The notes under the pieces are model-generated. The model ran no database searches. It had not been told where the DNA came from and saw only the letters and a program-made list of their open reading frames with translations. From contig CAVXCS010000005.1 in the NCBI GenBank assembly GCA_963760375.1, positions 930,001 to 994,000 on the forward strand: a DNA stretch of 64,000 nt. Direction: 5' to 3'. Both the position numbers and the translations under genes were made by a program. The stretch is from Pelagihabitans sp963760375. Its GTDB lineage: Bacteria; Bacteroidota; Bacteroidia; Flavobacteriales; Flavobacteriaceae. This document shows positions 47,968-56,525 of the stretch, piece by piece (the stretch's first letter is position 1; every line of letters starts with the position of its first letter).

Positions 47968-48366
47968 ATGGATTTTAATGAAATTTCTTTTCGGGTTCGC
48001 TATTCCGAGACCGATCAAATGGGCGTGGTCTATCACGGGAATTATGCGCAATACTTGGAGATGGGAAGGGTAGAGTGGTTAAGGTCGCTAGGAATTTCCT
48101 ACAAAAGTATGGAAGAAAATGGCATTATGCTTCCCGTAATTTCCCTCCGCATGGATTTCAAAAAATCTGCCACTTATGATGACCTGTTGTTCGTCGATAC
48201 CAAGCTGAAAAAGACACCATCGGTTAGGATAGAGTTCGACTATAAAATTTATAATGAAGCAAGGCAAATTTTGGTCGAGGCGAACACCGTTTTGGTGTTT
48301 ATCGATATGAAAATCAATCGCCCGATCCGCTGCCCAAAATTTTTGCTCGAAAAAATTAAAATGTAG
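47968..48366 (+). CDS. Acyl-CoA thioesterase, YbgC/4-hydroxybenzoyl-CoA type
   Basis: Start 47968 gives 'MDFNEISFRVRYSETDQMGVVYHGNYAQYLEMGRVEWLR', the standard hot-dog N-terminus; the open frame begins 13 codons earlier. The product has 132 residues. The 'ETDQMGVVYHGNY' segment holds the catalytic loop; 'RMDFKKSATYDDLLFVDTKL' and 'FDYKIYNEARQILVEANTVLVFIDM' complete the fold. It hydrolyses short acyl-CoA or acyl-ACP thioesters. Divergent from dnaA. Confidence 0.92.
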   Translation: MDFNEISFRVRYSETDQMGVVYHGNYAQYLEMGRVEWLRSLGISYKSMEENGIMLPVISLRMDFKKSATYDDLLFVDTKLKKTPSVRIEFDYKIYNEARQILVEANTVLVFIDMKINRPIRCPKFLLEKIKM

Positions 48367-48369
48367 CCG

Positions 48370-48390
48370 AGGCCAAGCGGCCTATTTTCT
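48370..48390 (+). terminator. Weak hairpin after the thioesterase gene
   Basis: AGGCC, loop AAGC, GGCCT, then ATTTTCT. The stem is only five or six base pairs and the T tract is interrupted, so this is a weak terminator candidate just after the stop at 48366. Confidence 0.4.
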
Positions 48391-48408
48391 ACCCTAATGG
48401 TTAAAACA

Positions 48409-49023
48409 TCATGTTAACCTTTTGAGCCGGGCCGCGGCCATTCCTGACAGCAGTGTTCCGAGCTGGGAAGCATCCTGTTTTCGGACCCCAATGATCAACT
48501 CGCACGTACTGCCCATTTTCTGGGAAATTACATTCCAATCTTGCTGTTTAACAAGTTGCATCAGCTGATCGAAGCCCCCATAGTCGATCATCACTTGGTA
48601 CCGGTCCTCAAGCTCACCAACAATTATTTTGGAAGTCTCTATCGCCATTTTTGCCGTGCTGCGGTAGGCCGTTATCAGGCCACCCTTCCCCAATTTTGTG
48701 CCTCCGAAGATGCGAACAACCGCCACCAATACGTTGGTGAGCGAAAAAGCGTTCAGTTGCCCCAAAATGGGGGCGCCGGCAGTATTTCTCGGTTCCCCGT
48801 CATCATATGTGCGATAGTGCTCCCCATTGACGCCCATGCGCCATGCATAGCAGATATGGTTCGCCTTTGGGTAATTTTTTCGAAGTTGTTCGAGGTGGGA
48901 TTTCACCTGATCTTCCATCGTCAAAGGAAAAGCATGGCCAAAAAATTTGCTTCTCTTCTCCTTGTACAATACCGCTTCGGAACCTTGCTCGATCGTTTTA
49001 AAGCTATATACCGGTTGCTCCAT
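48409..49023 (-). CDS. YigZ/IMPACT family protein
   Basis: Start 49023 ('MEQPVYSFKTIEQGSEAVLYKEKRSKFFGHAF') is chosen; its A is shared with the stop of the upstream transporter gene (TGATG). The product has 204 residues. The UPF0029 core is 'NHICYAWRMGVNGEHYRTYDDGEPRNTAGAPI', 'VLVAVVRIFGGTKLGKGGLITAYRSTAKMA'; a second, ferredoxin-like domain of RNA-binding type fills the C-terminal 70 residues. Members have been linked to translation control and peptide handling; the exact role is unknown. Confidence 0.92.
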   Translation of the reverse strand: MEQPVYSFKTIEQGSEAVLYKEKRSKFFGHAFPLTMEDQVKSHLEQLRKNYPKANHICYAWRMGVNGEHYRTYDDGEPRNTAGAPILGQLNAFSLTNVLVAVVRIFGGTKLGKGGLITAYRSTAKMAIETSKIIVGELEDRYQVMIDYGGFDQLMQLVKQQDWNVISQKMGSTCELIIGVRKQDASQLGTLLSGMAAARLKRLT

Positions 49024-49886
49024 CAGAACAAAGCTACCAAAACGATGCTTATGACCGCCAAACCAAGACCGGCCCAATTTTTCATGCTCAATTGCTCCTT
49101 GAACAGAAGGATGCCCATCAATGTTGAAAACAACACCGTACCCACATTGATAAGCGTAAAAATCGAGGCGCTGTTCAGCGCTTTGTTTTCCAGGGCCATC
49201 AGTAGAAAATGAATGGTAAAATAATTGAAAGAACCAAGAACAATGCCGGCAACTAGATTTTTTAGATTTAGTTTTAACGGATGCCTGGCGCTTCTGATCA
49301 GGATGAAAACGATTCCGGTTGTGCCCGCCGCCCCAAATACCACAGAGGAGAACAAAGGGAAATCGGAGGTCGCCATATCAGAGGTCTGCAAGAATTTGAT
49401 ACTGGCATCCACCATGCCCGAACCCATAAAAAGCAAGAGGGGCAATATCAAGGTTTCCACTTTTACGGTTATGGTCCTGTTCTTGATCGATGCGAAGTAA
49501 ACCGCGGCCAATGCCAGTATGATCCCGATGATCTTCAAGGTGCCCAATGTTTCCCCATAAAGGAGAACGCCCATCATTACCGGAATGACCAACGACATTT
49601 TAGCTGCAACCGAAGCCACGGAAACGCCTAGGTTCTGTGAGGTTTTGGCCGTAATGTTGAAGACGACTATAAACAGCACGCCCAATGCCAAGGTGCCTAA
49701 AAACCATGGTTTTGCAGGCAGAGCTGAATAGTTGATGGTGCCATCATAAAAAAAAGTGGCGAAAAAACTGGCTGTAAAATAATTGGTGATGATCGCGTAA
49801 AGGGTCTGGATCTTGTATCTGGAAAAAAGCTTGAATATGACGAACAAGGCGCTTGAGAAAAGCACACACATGCTTAGTGGGAACAT
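49023..49886 (-). CDS. EamA/DMT family transporter
   Basis: The product has 287 residues with about ten membrane helices in two EamA halves. The second half shows 'ALNSASIFTLINVGTVLFSTLMGILLFKEQLSMKNWAGLGLAVISI', the conserved end of this family; the first has 'NLGVSVASVAAKMSLVIPVMMGVLLYGETL'. It moves small metabolites across the inner membrane, substrate unknown. It is coupled by one shared base to yigZ and lies 1 bp from the HAD gene upstream on the same strand. Confidence 0.92.
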   Translation of the reverse strand: MFPLSMCVLFSSALFVIFKLFSRYKIQTLYAIITNYFTASFFATFFYDGTINYSALPAKPWFLGTLALGVLFIVVFNITAKTSQNLGVSVASVAAKMSLVIPVMMGVLLYGETLGTLKIIGIILALAAVYFASIKNRTITVKVETLILPLLLFMGSGMVDASIKFLQTSDMATSDFPLFSSVVFGAAGTTGIVFILIRSARHPLKLNLKNLVAGIVLGSFNYFTIHFLLMALENKALNSASIFTLINVGTVLFSTLMGILLFKEQLSMKNWAGLGLAVISIVLVALF

Positions 49887-49887
49887 C

Positions 49888-50493
49888 CTAGAGTCTTGAT
49901 TTTAGTTCAACGATATCTTCACGACCTACCTGAAGGTGCCAACTCCGGATGCCCAGTTTTTGGGCGGCTTCGGTATTTTCCTTGGTATCGTCCACAAAAA
50001 AGGTCTCTTCGGCCTTCAATCCGTTTTCCTCAAGCACAAAACGAAAAATTTCCGTGTTGGGTTTCCGAAGGTGAATTTCATGGGACAAATAGAACTTTTC
50101 GAAACTGTTTTTGAACCGATCGAATTTGTTCGCCCCCATGATAACTTGTACATGCGGAATATGAAGCGCATTGGTGTTGCTGAGCAAAAATAGCCGGTAC
50201 TTGCCCTCTTGCGCCAATTTTTCGATGAATTCGAGCCTGTGGTCGGGAAAATCCAATAACATGGAATTCCAGATTTGGGCGATTTCGGTTTTGGTTGCAT
50301 TTGGATAGGCCGAAACCAATTCCATCAAAAAGTTTTCAGAGCTGATCGCGCCAATTTCATACTGCGCATTGAGCGCATGGAGGTCTGGACCCAAGATCGG
50401 CTCTCCTCCATAGCGCTCCATTTCGCGAACAATGACCCCCTTATCCAGATTGATGAAAATATCGCCAAAATCGAAGATGATGTTTTTAATCAT
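49888..50493 (-). CDS. HAD family hydrolase (haloacid dehalogenase-like phosphatase)
   Basis: The product has 201 residues. Motif I 'IIFDFGDIFINLD' (DxG-type, second Asp replaced by Gly as in many members of the YihX/epoxide-hydrolase-N subgroup), motif II 'LFLLSNTNALH', motif III 'HLRKPNTEIFRFVLEENGL', motif IV 'TFFVDDTKENTEAAQKLGI'. The missing second Asp may mean weak phosphatase activity or another leaving group. It overlaps the ribD gene by 8 bp. Confidence 0.9.
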   Translation of the reverse strand: MIKNIIFDFGDIFINLDKGVIVREMERYGGEPILGPDLHALNAQYEIGAISSENFLMELVSAYPNATKTEIAQIWNSMLLDFPDHRLEFIEKLAQEGKYRLFLLSNTNALHIPHVQVIMGANKFDRFKNSFEKFYLSHEIHLRKPNTEIFRFVLEENGLKAEETFFVDDTKENTEAAQKLGIRSWHLQVGREDIVELKSRL

Positions 50494-51571
50494 TTCTAAA
50501 ATAGTTTAAGGTGTCTTGTCCAATTTTTTGAGTAGCACTTGGTCTGCCCGAAAACCTTGGGGCTTCCAACCCCTGCTTGAAGGTCTGGGCGCCAATGAAC
50601 ACCCTGGCCTCATCCCATAGGCCCGCCTCAATGAAATGATGCAGTGTCTGCGTCCCGCCTTCCACCAGAACACTGTTTATTTGACGTTCATAGAGGGCTG
50701 CACAGAGCGCGGCAGCTATATTTTCGGACCAATCCAATACAACATAATCGATGCCCTTTTGATATGCGGCGGCGTTGGCTTGCTGCGTGATCACAAGGGT
50801 AGGGACACTGCCATCAAGTACATGATAATGACCCTTGATGCGCAGCGCTTTATCGATGACAATGCGGATGGGGTTCTTGCCCTTCCAATGTCGTACATCT
50901 AGTTTGGGATTATCTTCCAACACGGTGTTGGTTCCGACCAAGATAGCCTGTTCTTCGCTTCTCCATTGATGTACGCGTTGTCTTGAGAGGGTATTTGTAA
51001 TCCAAAAAGGTTTCGGGTCGTTTGCCCTTTTTCCTTTTGCGGGAGCAATGAAGCCATCAAGCGTTTGGGCCCATTTCAAGATGATATAGGGTCTCCGCTT
51101 CTCGTGAAAGGTTAAAAACCTCTTATGGTGTTCCCTACATTCCTTTTCCAGGATACCGATTGCGACCTTGCAGCCCGAATCGATTAGTTTCTGGATGCCT
51201 TTCCCAGCTACTTTTTGGTGGGGATCTTGGAGGGCGATGACCACTTCTGGGATTTTATGATGTATAATCAAATCGGCACATGGCGGCGTTTTTCCATAAT
51301 GGGAACAGGGTTCAAGGGTAACGTACAAGGAAGCCTCCCTTAAGAGCGTTTTGTCCTGCACCGAATTGATGGCATTGACTTCGGCGTGCGGACCACCATA
51401 TGCACTGGTAAAACCTTCGCCAATAATGCAGCCATTGTGCACGATCACGCAACCTACCATCGGATTGGGCGCTGTGGTGCCCAACCCATTTTTAGCGATT
51501 TCCAAACAGCGCAACATAAAAGCTGCGTCTTGTTCGTTCAAAGTTCTATGCGGAGGGTTCCTTATAGGCAT
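50486..51571 (-). CDS. ribD: Riboflavin biosynthesis bifunctional deaminase/reductase
   Basis: The product has 361 residues. The N-terminal deaminase has zinc motifs 'GGPHAEVNAI' and 'TLEPCSHYGKTPPCADLI'. The reductase half has 'RPYIILKWAQTLDGFIAP', 'ILVGTNTVLEDNPKLDVR', 'INSVLVEGGTQTLHHFIEAGLWDEARVF'. It carries out the second and third steps of riboflavin synthesis from GTP. It is first in the minus-strand run ribD-HAD-EamA-YigZ; the HAD enzyme next to it could be the missing dephosphorylation step in riboflavin synthesis, which is inference. TATTTTTG on the minus strand at 51641-51634 is a possible -7 element. Confidence 0.96.
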   Translation of the reverse strand: MPIRNPPHRTLNEQDAAFMLRCLEIAKNGLGTTAPNPMVGCVIVHNGCIIGEGFTSAYGGPHAEVNAINSVQDKTLLREASLYVTLEPCSHYGKTPPCADLIIHHKIPEVVIALQDPHQKVAGKGIQKLIDSGCKVAIGILEKECREHHKRFLTFHEKRRPYIILKWAQTLDGFIAPAKGKRANDPKPFWITNTLSRQRVHQWRSEEQAILVGTNTVLEDNPKLDVRHWKGKNPIRIVIDKALRIKGHYHVLDGSVPTLVITQQANAAAYQKGIDYVVLDWSENIAAALCAALYERQINSVLVEGGTQTLHHFIEAGLWDEARVFIGAQTFKQGLEAPRFSGRPSATQKIGQDTLNYFRND

Positions 51572-51671
51572 GACTTCACTTTCAGTGTATTTGCGATTTT
51601 ACGATTATGGGCAATTCACGTATCTTCACGCGACAAAAATAGAATATTAATCATGATATTTTCTATGTTCA

Positions 51672-52157
51672 ATGGATAGGGCGGAGATTAGGGAAATCCA
51701 ACCCGAAGACAACCTTCAGGTAGCGAGGGTCATCAGAAAAGTTTTGGAAGATCTTGGGGTTCCAAAAGTGGGTACGGCCTATGCCGACAAAGCACTCGAT
51801 CACATGTTCGAAAATTATAATGTACCTAAGGCCACTTATTTCGTGGTAGAGGAAAACGGGGTGATTTTGGGCTGTGCGGGCGTGGCCCAATTGGAGAACT
51901 ATCAGGGAAATGTATGTGAACTCCAGAAAATGTATTTTTTGGATGAAGCCAGGGGAAGGGGCTTGGGGAGCCGAATGATCGAGGTATGCCTTGAAAGGGC
52001 AAAATATTTCGGCTTTGAAAAATGTTATCTGGAAACCATGCCCTATATGGAAGCCGCACAGCGTTTGTATGTTAGCAACGGCTTCACCTATTTAGACCGG
52101 CCGATGGGTAATACCGGACATTATTCCTGTCCGGTCTGGATGATAAGAGATCTGTAG
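51672..52157 (+). CDS. GNAT family N-acetyltransferase
   Basis: The product has 161 residues: 'IREIQPEDNLQVARVIRKVLEDLG', 'ATYFVVEENGVILGCAGVAQL', 'VCELQKMYFLDEARGRGLGSRMIEVCLERAKYFGFEKCYLETMPYM' and 'LYVSNGFTYLDRPMGNTGHYSCPVWMIRDL'. The middle block is the acetyl-CoA site. It belongs to the GNATs close to MarR-fused acetyltransferases, without the MarR part. Divergent from ribD, 72 bp before prmC. Confidence 0.92.
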   Translation: MDRAEIREIQPEDNLQVARVIRKVLEDLGVPKVGTAYADKALDHMFENYNVPKATYFVVEENGVILGCAGVAQLENYQGNVCELQKMYFLDEARGRGLGSRMIEVCLERAKYFGFEKCYLETMPYMEAAQRLYVSNGFTYLDRPMGNTGHYSCPVWMIRDL

Positions 52158-52229
52158 TGATTGTTTTCAAGGCCCCGATAATCCGTTGCGCACTTTTTCG
52201 AATTGCAATCAAAATTTAAGATCAATGCC

Positions 52230-53090
52230 ATGCGGTTAAGCGATATCAAGACCATTTTCCACAAAGAATTGGATGGAATCTATCCGATGGAGGAGGTCGA
52301 CAGTTTTTTTTATATGCTGATCATGCATTTTCTCGGGTTGGAACGTTTTGTGCTTGCCCTGCAACCCCTGCTCACCCTTTCAAAGGAAGAAGAAAAGCCC
52401 ATGTTCGCTGCCTTGAGCGACCTAAAGTTGCAAAAACCCGTGCAGTATATCATCGGCAAGGCCCATTTTATGGAATTGGATTTCATCGTGAACGAAGCGG
52501 TTCTGATTCCCAGGCCGGAAACCGAAGATCTGCTGCGATTGATCTTAACCGATTTGAATGCAACCCCGCCGCAAGGTGGCCCACTCAATGTCTTGGATAT
52601 TGGAACCGGAACAGGTTGTATCGCGATCGTCCTTGCCAAGATGTTTCCCGCTGCGGAGGTTTGCGCCATCGATATTTCTGAAAAAGCACTTGAGATAGCA
52701 AAACAAAATGCAAAAAACAATGAAGTGTCCATTGAATTTCAACAGGCCGATATTTTACAGCAGCCTCAGCTAGCGCGGAAATTCGACCTGATCGTCTCCA
52801 ATCCCCCCTATGTTAGGGAATCTGAAAAACAATATATGGGCTCGAATGTAAAGGATCATGAACCCGGTATGGCATTGTTCGTCCCTGATGAAAACCCTTT
52901 GGTTTTTTACAGCGCCATTGTTGATTTCTCGAAACGCCACCTTCAGCAAGGCGGTTGTCTTTATCTGGAAATCAATCAATATTTGGCGAAGGAGACCAAA
53001 GCGCTTTTGGATGATCGGAATTTTACGGATATTGAACTGCGAAAAGACATTTTCGGGAACGATCGTCTGTTGAAGGCCCGGCTAAGCTAA
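52230..53090 (+). CDS. prmC: Release factor glutamine methyltransferase
   Basis: ATG 52230 ('MRLSDIKTIFHKELDGIYPMEEV') is the usual start; TTG 52203 is the open-frame alternative. The product has 286 residues. N-terminal helical domain, then 'VQYIIGKAHFMELDFIVNEAVLIPRPETEDLL', SAM site 'VLDIGTGTGCIAIVLA', 'VCAIDISEKALEIAKQNA' and the catalytic 'LIVSNPPYVRESE'. It methylates the GGQ glutamine of RF1 and RF2. Confidence 0.96.
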   Translation: MRLSDIKTIFHKELDGIYPMEEVDSFFYMLIMHFLGLERFVLALQPLLTLSKEEEKPMFAALSDLKLQKPVQYIIGKAHFMELDFIVNEAVLIPRPETEDLLRLILTDLNATPPQGGPLNVLDIGTGTGCIAIVLAKMFPAAEVCAIDISEKALEIAKQNAKNNEVSIEFQQADILQQPQLARKFDLIVSNPPYVRESEKQYMGSNVKDHEPGMALFVPDENPLVFYSAIVDFSKRHLQQGGCLYLEINQYLAKETKALLDDRNFTDIELRKDIFGNDRLLKARLS

Positions 53091-53167
53091 ATATAGGGCC
53101 GATCTCCAAAGTGGATGGTCATGAATCGAGCCGCTGCCTCAGTGGATCAAATAAAATACAATTTCCA

Positions 53168-55168
53168 ATGAACGAGAAGGATCGAATTGAAAACCTTCGT
53201 AAAGATTTGCAACAGCACAATTACAACTATTATGTGCTCGATCAACCTACCATTTCGGATTATGAATTTGACATGATGCTCAAAGAACTGCAGGCATTGG
53301 AGGCGAAACACCCCGAACTGTACGACACTACTTCGCCCACCCTAAGGGTTGGAGGGGAAGTCACCAAGATCTTCGAGACCGAGACCCATGATTATCCGAT
53401 GTACTCGTTAGACAATTCCTATTCCAAGGAAGACTTGATCGATTGGGAAAAACGTATTCAGCGTATCCTTGGGGATGTGCCCGTTGCTTACACCTGCGAG
53501 TTGAAATACGACGGAGCCTCGATAAGCCTTACCTACCAAAAAGGAATATTGGTGCGTGCCCTGACGCGGGGCGATGGGGTTCAGGGCGACAATGTAACCG
53601 CAAATGTAAAGACCATAAAAACAGTCCCATTGCAATTAAAGGGCACATATCCTGAAAAATTTGAGATCCGTGGCGAGATTGTCCTGCCCTTCGATGGTTT
53701 TGCGAAGATGAATGCCGAACGTATCGAAAACGGGGAAGACCCGTACATGAACCCAAGAAACACGGCGGCCGGCAGTCTCAAATTGCAGGATAGCGCATTG
53801 GTCGCTCAACGCCCTCTGGATTGTCTTCCCTATGGTCTGGCTGGAGAGCATTTGGGGATCACTTCCCAATTTCAAATGCTGGAAAAGGCCAGGGAATGGG
53901 GCTTCAAGATTCCCAAATGGGCCAAGCGATGCCAATCAACGGCCGAGGTGCTGGAATTCGTGGCGTATTGGGAGCGGCACCGACACGAACTTCCATACGA
54001 TACCGATGGGGTGGTCGTGAAGGTGAACGAGTTAAGGCAACAGGAGGAATTGGGCTTTACCGCCAAATCCCCACGTTGGGCTTTGGCCTATAAATTCAAG
54101 GCCGAACAGGTTTCCACAGTATTGAACGAAATCTCCTATCAGGTAGGGCGAACCGGTGCCATCACCCCCGTTGCCAATCTGGAACCGGTATTGTTGGCGG
54201 GTACCATCGTTAAAAGGGCTTCATTGCATAATGCAGATCAAATAGCAAAATTGGACGTTCGGGAAGGGGATACTGTATTTGTGGAAAAAGGAGGGGAGAT
54301 CATCCCGAAGATCATCGGGGTCGATATGGGCAAAAGGCCGATAGGTTCCACGCCTACCGAGTATATTTCCGAATGTCCGGAATGCCATTCCCTCTTGGTC
54401 CGCAATGAGGGGGACGCCAAACACTACTGTACCAATTTCTATGGATGCCCTCCGCAGATTACCGGCAGAATACAACATTTTATTTCACGCAAGGCAATGG
54501 ACATTGAGGGCCTCGGGAGTGAAACGGTTGAATTGCTCTACAAAGAAGGCTTGATAGAAAACTATGCCGATCTCTACGAATTAACGAAAGAAGAGGTATT
54601 GCCTTTGGAAAGGATGGCCGAAAAATCGGCCGATAATCTGATCAATGGTATAGCAGCCTCCATAAATGTTCCATTTGAAAGGGTTTTGTTCGCTTTGGGG
54701 ATTCGATTTGTTGGAGAAACGGTGGCCAAAAAATTGGCCAAGACCTACAAAAACATCGATGCCCTGAGGGCAGCCTCGGTCGAAGATTTGATGGCCACAT
54801 ATGAAATTGGGGAGCGGATCGCACATAGTGTGGTCGAATTTTTCCAGAACCCGACCAATGTTGAAATTATCGATCGTCTAAAAATTCATGGCCTTCAATT
54901 TTCGCTTTCTGAGGCACAAATGGAAAACCAGACCGATATATTGAAAGGGCAGACCATCGTGGTTTCAGGCGTTTTTGAAACCGTGTCTAGGGACGAGCTC
55001 AAAAAGCGCATCGAAGACAATGGGGGCAAAGTCGGCTCCAGCATTTCCTCCAAAACCAATTTTTTGGTGGCAGGCGACAATATGGGGCCGAGCAAACGTG
55101 CCAAAGCTGAATCGTTGGGGGTACCCATCATTACGGAGCAGGATTTTTTAAGTAAGCTTCAGCAATGA
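53168..55168 (+). CDS. ligA: NAD-dependent DNA ligase
   Basis: ATG 53168 ('MNEKDRIENLRKDLQQHNYNYYVLDQPTISDYEFD') is the family start; the open frame adds 19 unlikely codons. The product has 666 residues. Ia domain, then nucleotidyl-transfer Lys113 in 'CELKYDGASI', 'RALTRGDGVQGDNVTANVKTI', 'RGEIVLPF', OB fold, zinc finger ('CPECHSLL', 'HYCTNFYGCPPQ'), HhH domain ('LYKEGLIENYADLYEL') and BRCT at 590-666. It joins Okazaki fragments. It ends 37 bp before the permease gene, with no terminator visible between them. Confidence 0.98.
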   Translation: MNEKDRIENLRKDLQQHNYNYYVLDQPTISDYEFDMMLKELQALEAKHPELYDTTSPTLRVGGEVTKIFETETHDYPMYSLDNSYSKEDLIDWEKRIQRILGDVPVAYTCELKYDGASISLTYQKGILVRALTRGDGVQGDNVTANVKTIKTVPLQLKGTYPEKFEIRGEIVLPFDGFAKMNAERIENGEDPYMNPRNTAAGSLKLQDSALVAQRPLDCLPYGLAGEHLGITSQFQMLEKAREWGFKIPKWAKRCQSTAEVLEFVAYWERHRHELPYDTDGVVVKVNELRQQEELGFTAKSPRWALAYKFKAEQVSTVLNEISYQVGRTGAITPVANLEPVLLAGTIVKRASLHNADQIAKLDVREGDTVFVEKGGEIIPKIIGVDMGKRPIGSTPTEYISECPECHSLLVRNEGDAKHYCTNFYGCPPQITGRIQHFISRKAMDIEGLGSETVELLYKEGLIENYADLYELTKEEVLPLERMAEKSADNLINGIAASINVPFERVLFALGIRFVGETVAKKLAKTYKNIDALRAASVEDLMATYEIGERIAHSVVEFFQNPTNVEIIDRLKIHGLQFSLSEAQMENQTDILKGQTIVVSGVFETVSRDELKKRIEDNGGKVGSSISSKTNFLVAGDNMGPSKRAKAESLGVPIITEQDFLSKLQQ

Positions 55169-55205
55169 TGGGGAGTGATCAAATCTTTAAGTTTAAAACA
55201 AAATT

Positions 55206-56513
55206 ATGGGCGTAGCACTAAAAAAGGCACTAAGCCCCTTGATGCTTTGGGGTCTCGGGGTCGGTTATGTCATCTCCGGAATGTATTTCGGGTGGAATTT
55301 GGGGCTCGCCGAAGGGGGTACCTATGGCCTGGCCATCGCCACCTTCTTCATTATCATCATGTACGTGACCTTTACCTTCAGCTATACCGAAATGGCTTGC
55401 GCCATACCGAGGGCAGGAGGTGCATTCGAATATGCCAACAGGGGTCTGGGCAAACATCTCGGTTTTGTGGCCGGCATTGCCCAAAACATTGAATTCGTCT
55501 TTGCCCCTCCTGCCATAGCCGCGGCAATCGGGGCCTATTTGCATTTGGTGTACCCATCCATCGACTTGATGTTCTTTGCCATTGGGGCGTATTTGATCTT
55601 TACCGGAATTAATATTTTGGGCGTGAAATTGGCCGCTACTTTTGAACTGGTGATCACCATTTTGGCGGTGGTGGAATTGTTGATTTTTGCCGGGGTTACC
55701 CTGCCCGAATTCGAACTGGCCAATTTGCAAACCAATCCGCTGCCCCATGGTTTCTCCGGTATTTTTGCCGCAATCCCTTTTGCCATCTGGTTCTTTTTGG
55801 CCATAGAAGGGGTAGCGAACGTGGCCGAAGAAGCCATCAATCCCCAACGTAGCATCCTTATCGGCTTCGGATCGGCCATCTTGACCCTTGTGATCTTGTG
55901 TCTGCTCACCTTTACATCGGCAGTCGGGGTGGCAGGGTGGGAGGCCGTCGTTTACCCCGAAGGCAGTACCCTGGCCTCCGATTCTCCCCTCCCGCTCGCA
56001 CTTTCTTACGTGGTCAACAGCGACCATATACTCTATAAGTTGCTCGTAGGAATTGGCCTTTTGGGTTTGATCGCCTCCTTTCATGGCATCATCCTCGCCG
56101 GGGGAAGGGCAACCTTCGAATTTGGACGTAAAGGCTATGCCCCGCTTTACCTGGGCAACGTTCAATCGCGGTTCAGAACGCCTACCAATGCCCTTATTGC
56201 CAATATGATCGTGGGTATTATCACCTTATTTACGGGAAAGACAGGTGAAATTATCACCATCGCCTGTTTTGGGGCTTTGGCACTTTACATCGTATCGATG
56301 TTGGCCTTTTTTGCCCTTCGAAAAAAGGAGCCCGGTATGGCACGCCCCTTTAAGGTGCCCCTGTTCCCGTTGTTTCCGGCAACGGCCCTGGTCATTGCTT
56401 CGATTGCCTTTATCGCCATGACCTACTACAATCAAGGTCTTGCCTTGATTTTCTTCGGCATTGTGGGGATTTCGTATCTCTACTTTTTGATATTCTTAAA
56501 CAAAAAAATGTAA
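55206..56513 (+). CDS. Ethanolamine permease-like APC transporter
   Basis: The product has 435 residues and about twelve membrane helices. The N-terminal pattern 'ALSPLMLWGLGVGYVISGMYFGWNLGLAEGGTYG', split here by position (9-42), with 'FSYTEMACAIPRAGGAFEYANRGLG' and 'GIAQNIEFVFAPPAIAAAIGAYL', is that of the ethanolamine permease (Eat) branch of the APC superfamily. It should bring ethanolamine or a similar amino alcohol across the inner membrane. It starts the five-gene catabolic run ending at 61163; the next gene follows after 12 bp. Confidence 0.9.
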   Translation: MGVALKKALSPLMLWGLGVGYVISGMYFGWNLGLAEGGTYGLAIATFFIIIMYVTFTFSYTEMACAIPRAGGAFEYANRGLGKHLGFVAGIAQNIEFVFAPPAIAAAIGAYLHLVYPSIDLMFFAIGAYLIFTGINILGVKLAATFELVITILAVVELLIFAGVTLPEFELANLQTNPLPHGFSGIFAAIPFAIWFFLAIEGVANVAEEAINPQRSILIGFGSAILTLVILCLLTFTSAVGVAGWEAVVYPEGSTLASDSPLPLALSYVVNSDHILYKLLVGIGLLGLIASFHGIILAGGRATFEFGRKGYAPLYLGNVQSRFRTPTNALIANMIVGIITLFTGKTGEIITIACFGALALYIVSMLAFFALRKKEPGMARPFKVPLFPLFPATALVIASIAFIAMTYYNQGLALIFFGIVGISYLYFLIFLNKKM

Positions 56514-56525
56514 TACCTTAACAGT

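Noticed and set aside
55230..56165. 311-codon open frame antisense to the ethanolamine permease gene
   Set aside because: It is opposite a clear 12-TM permease; its Gly/Gln/Lys/His-rich composition is what the reverse of hydrophobic codons gives.
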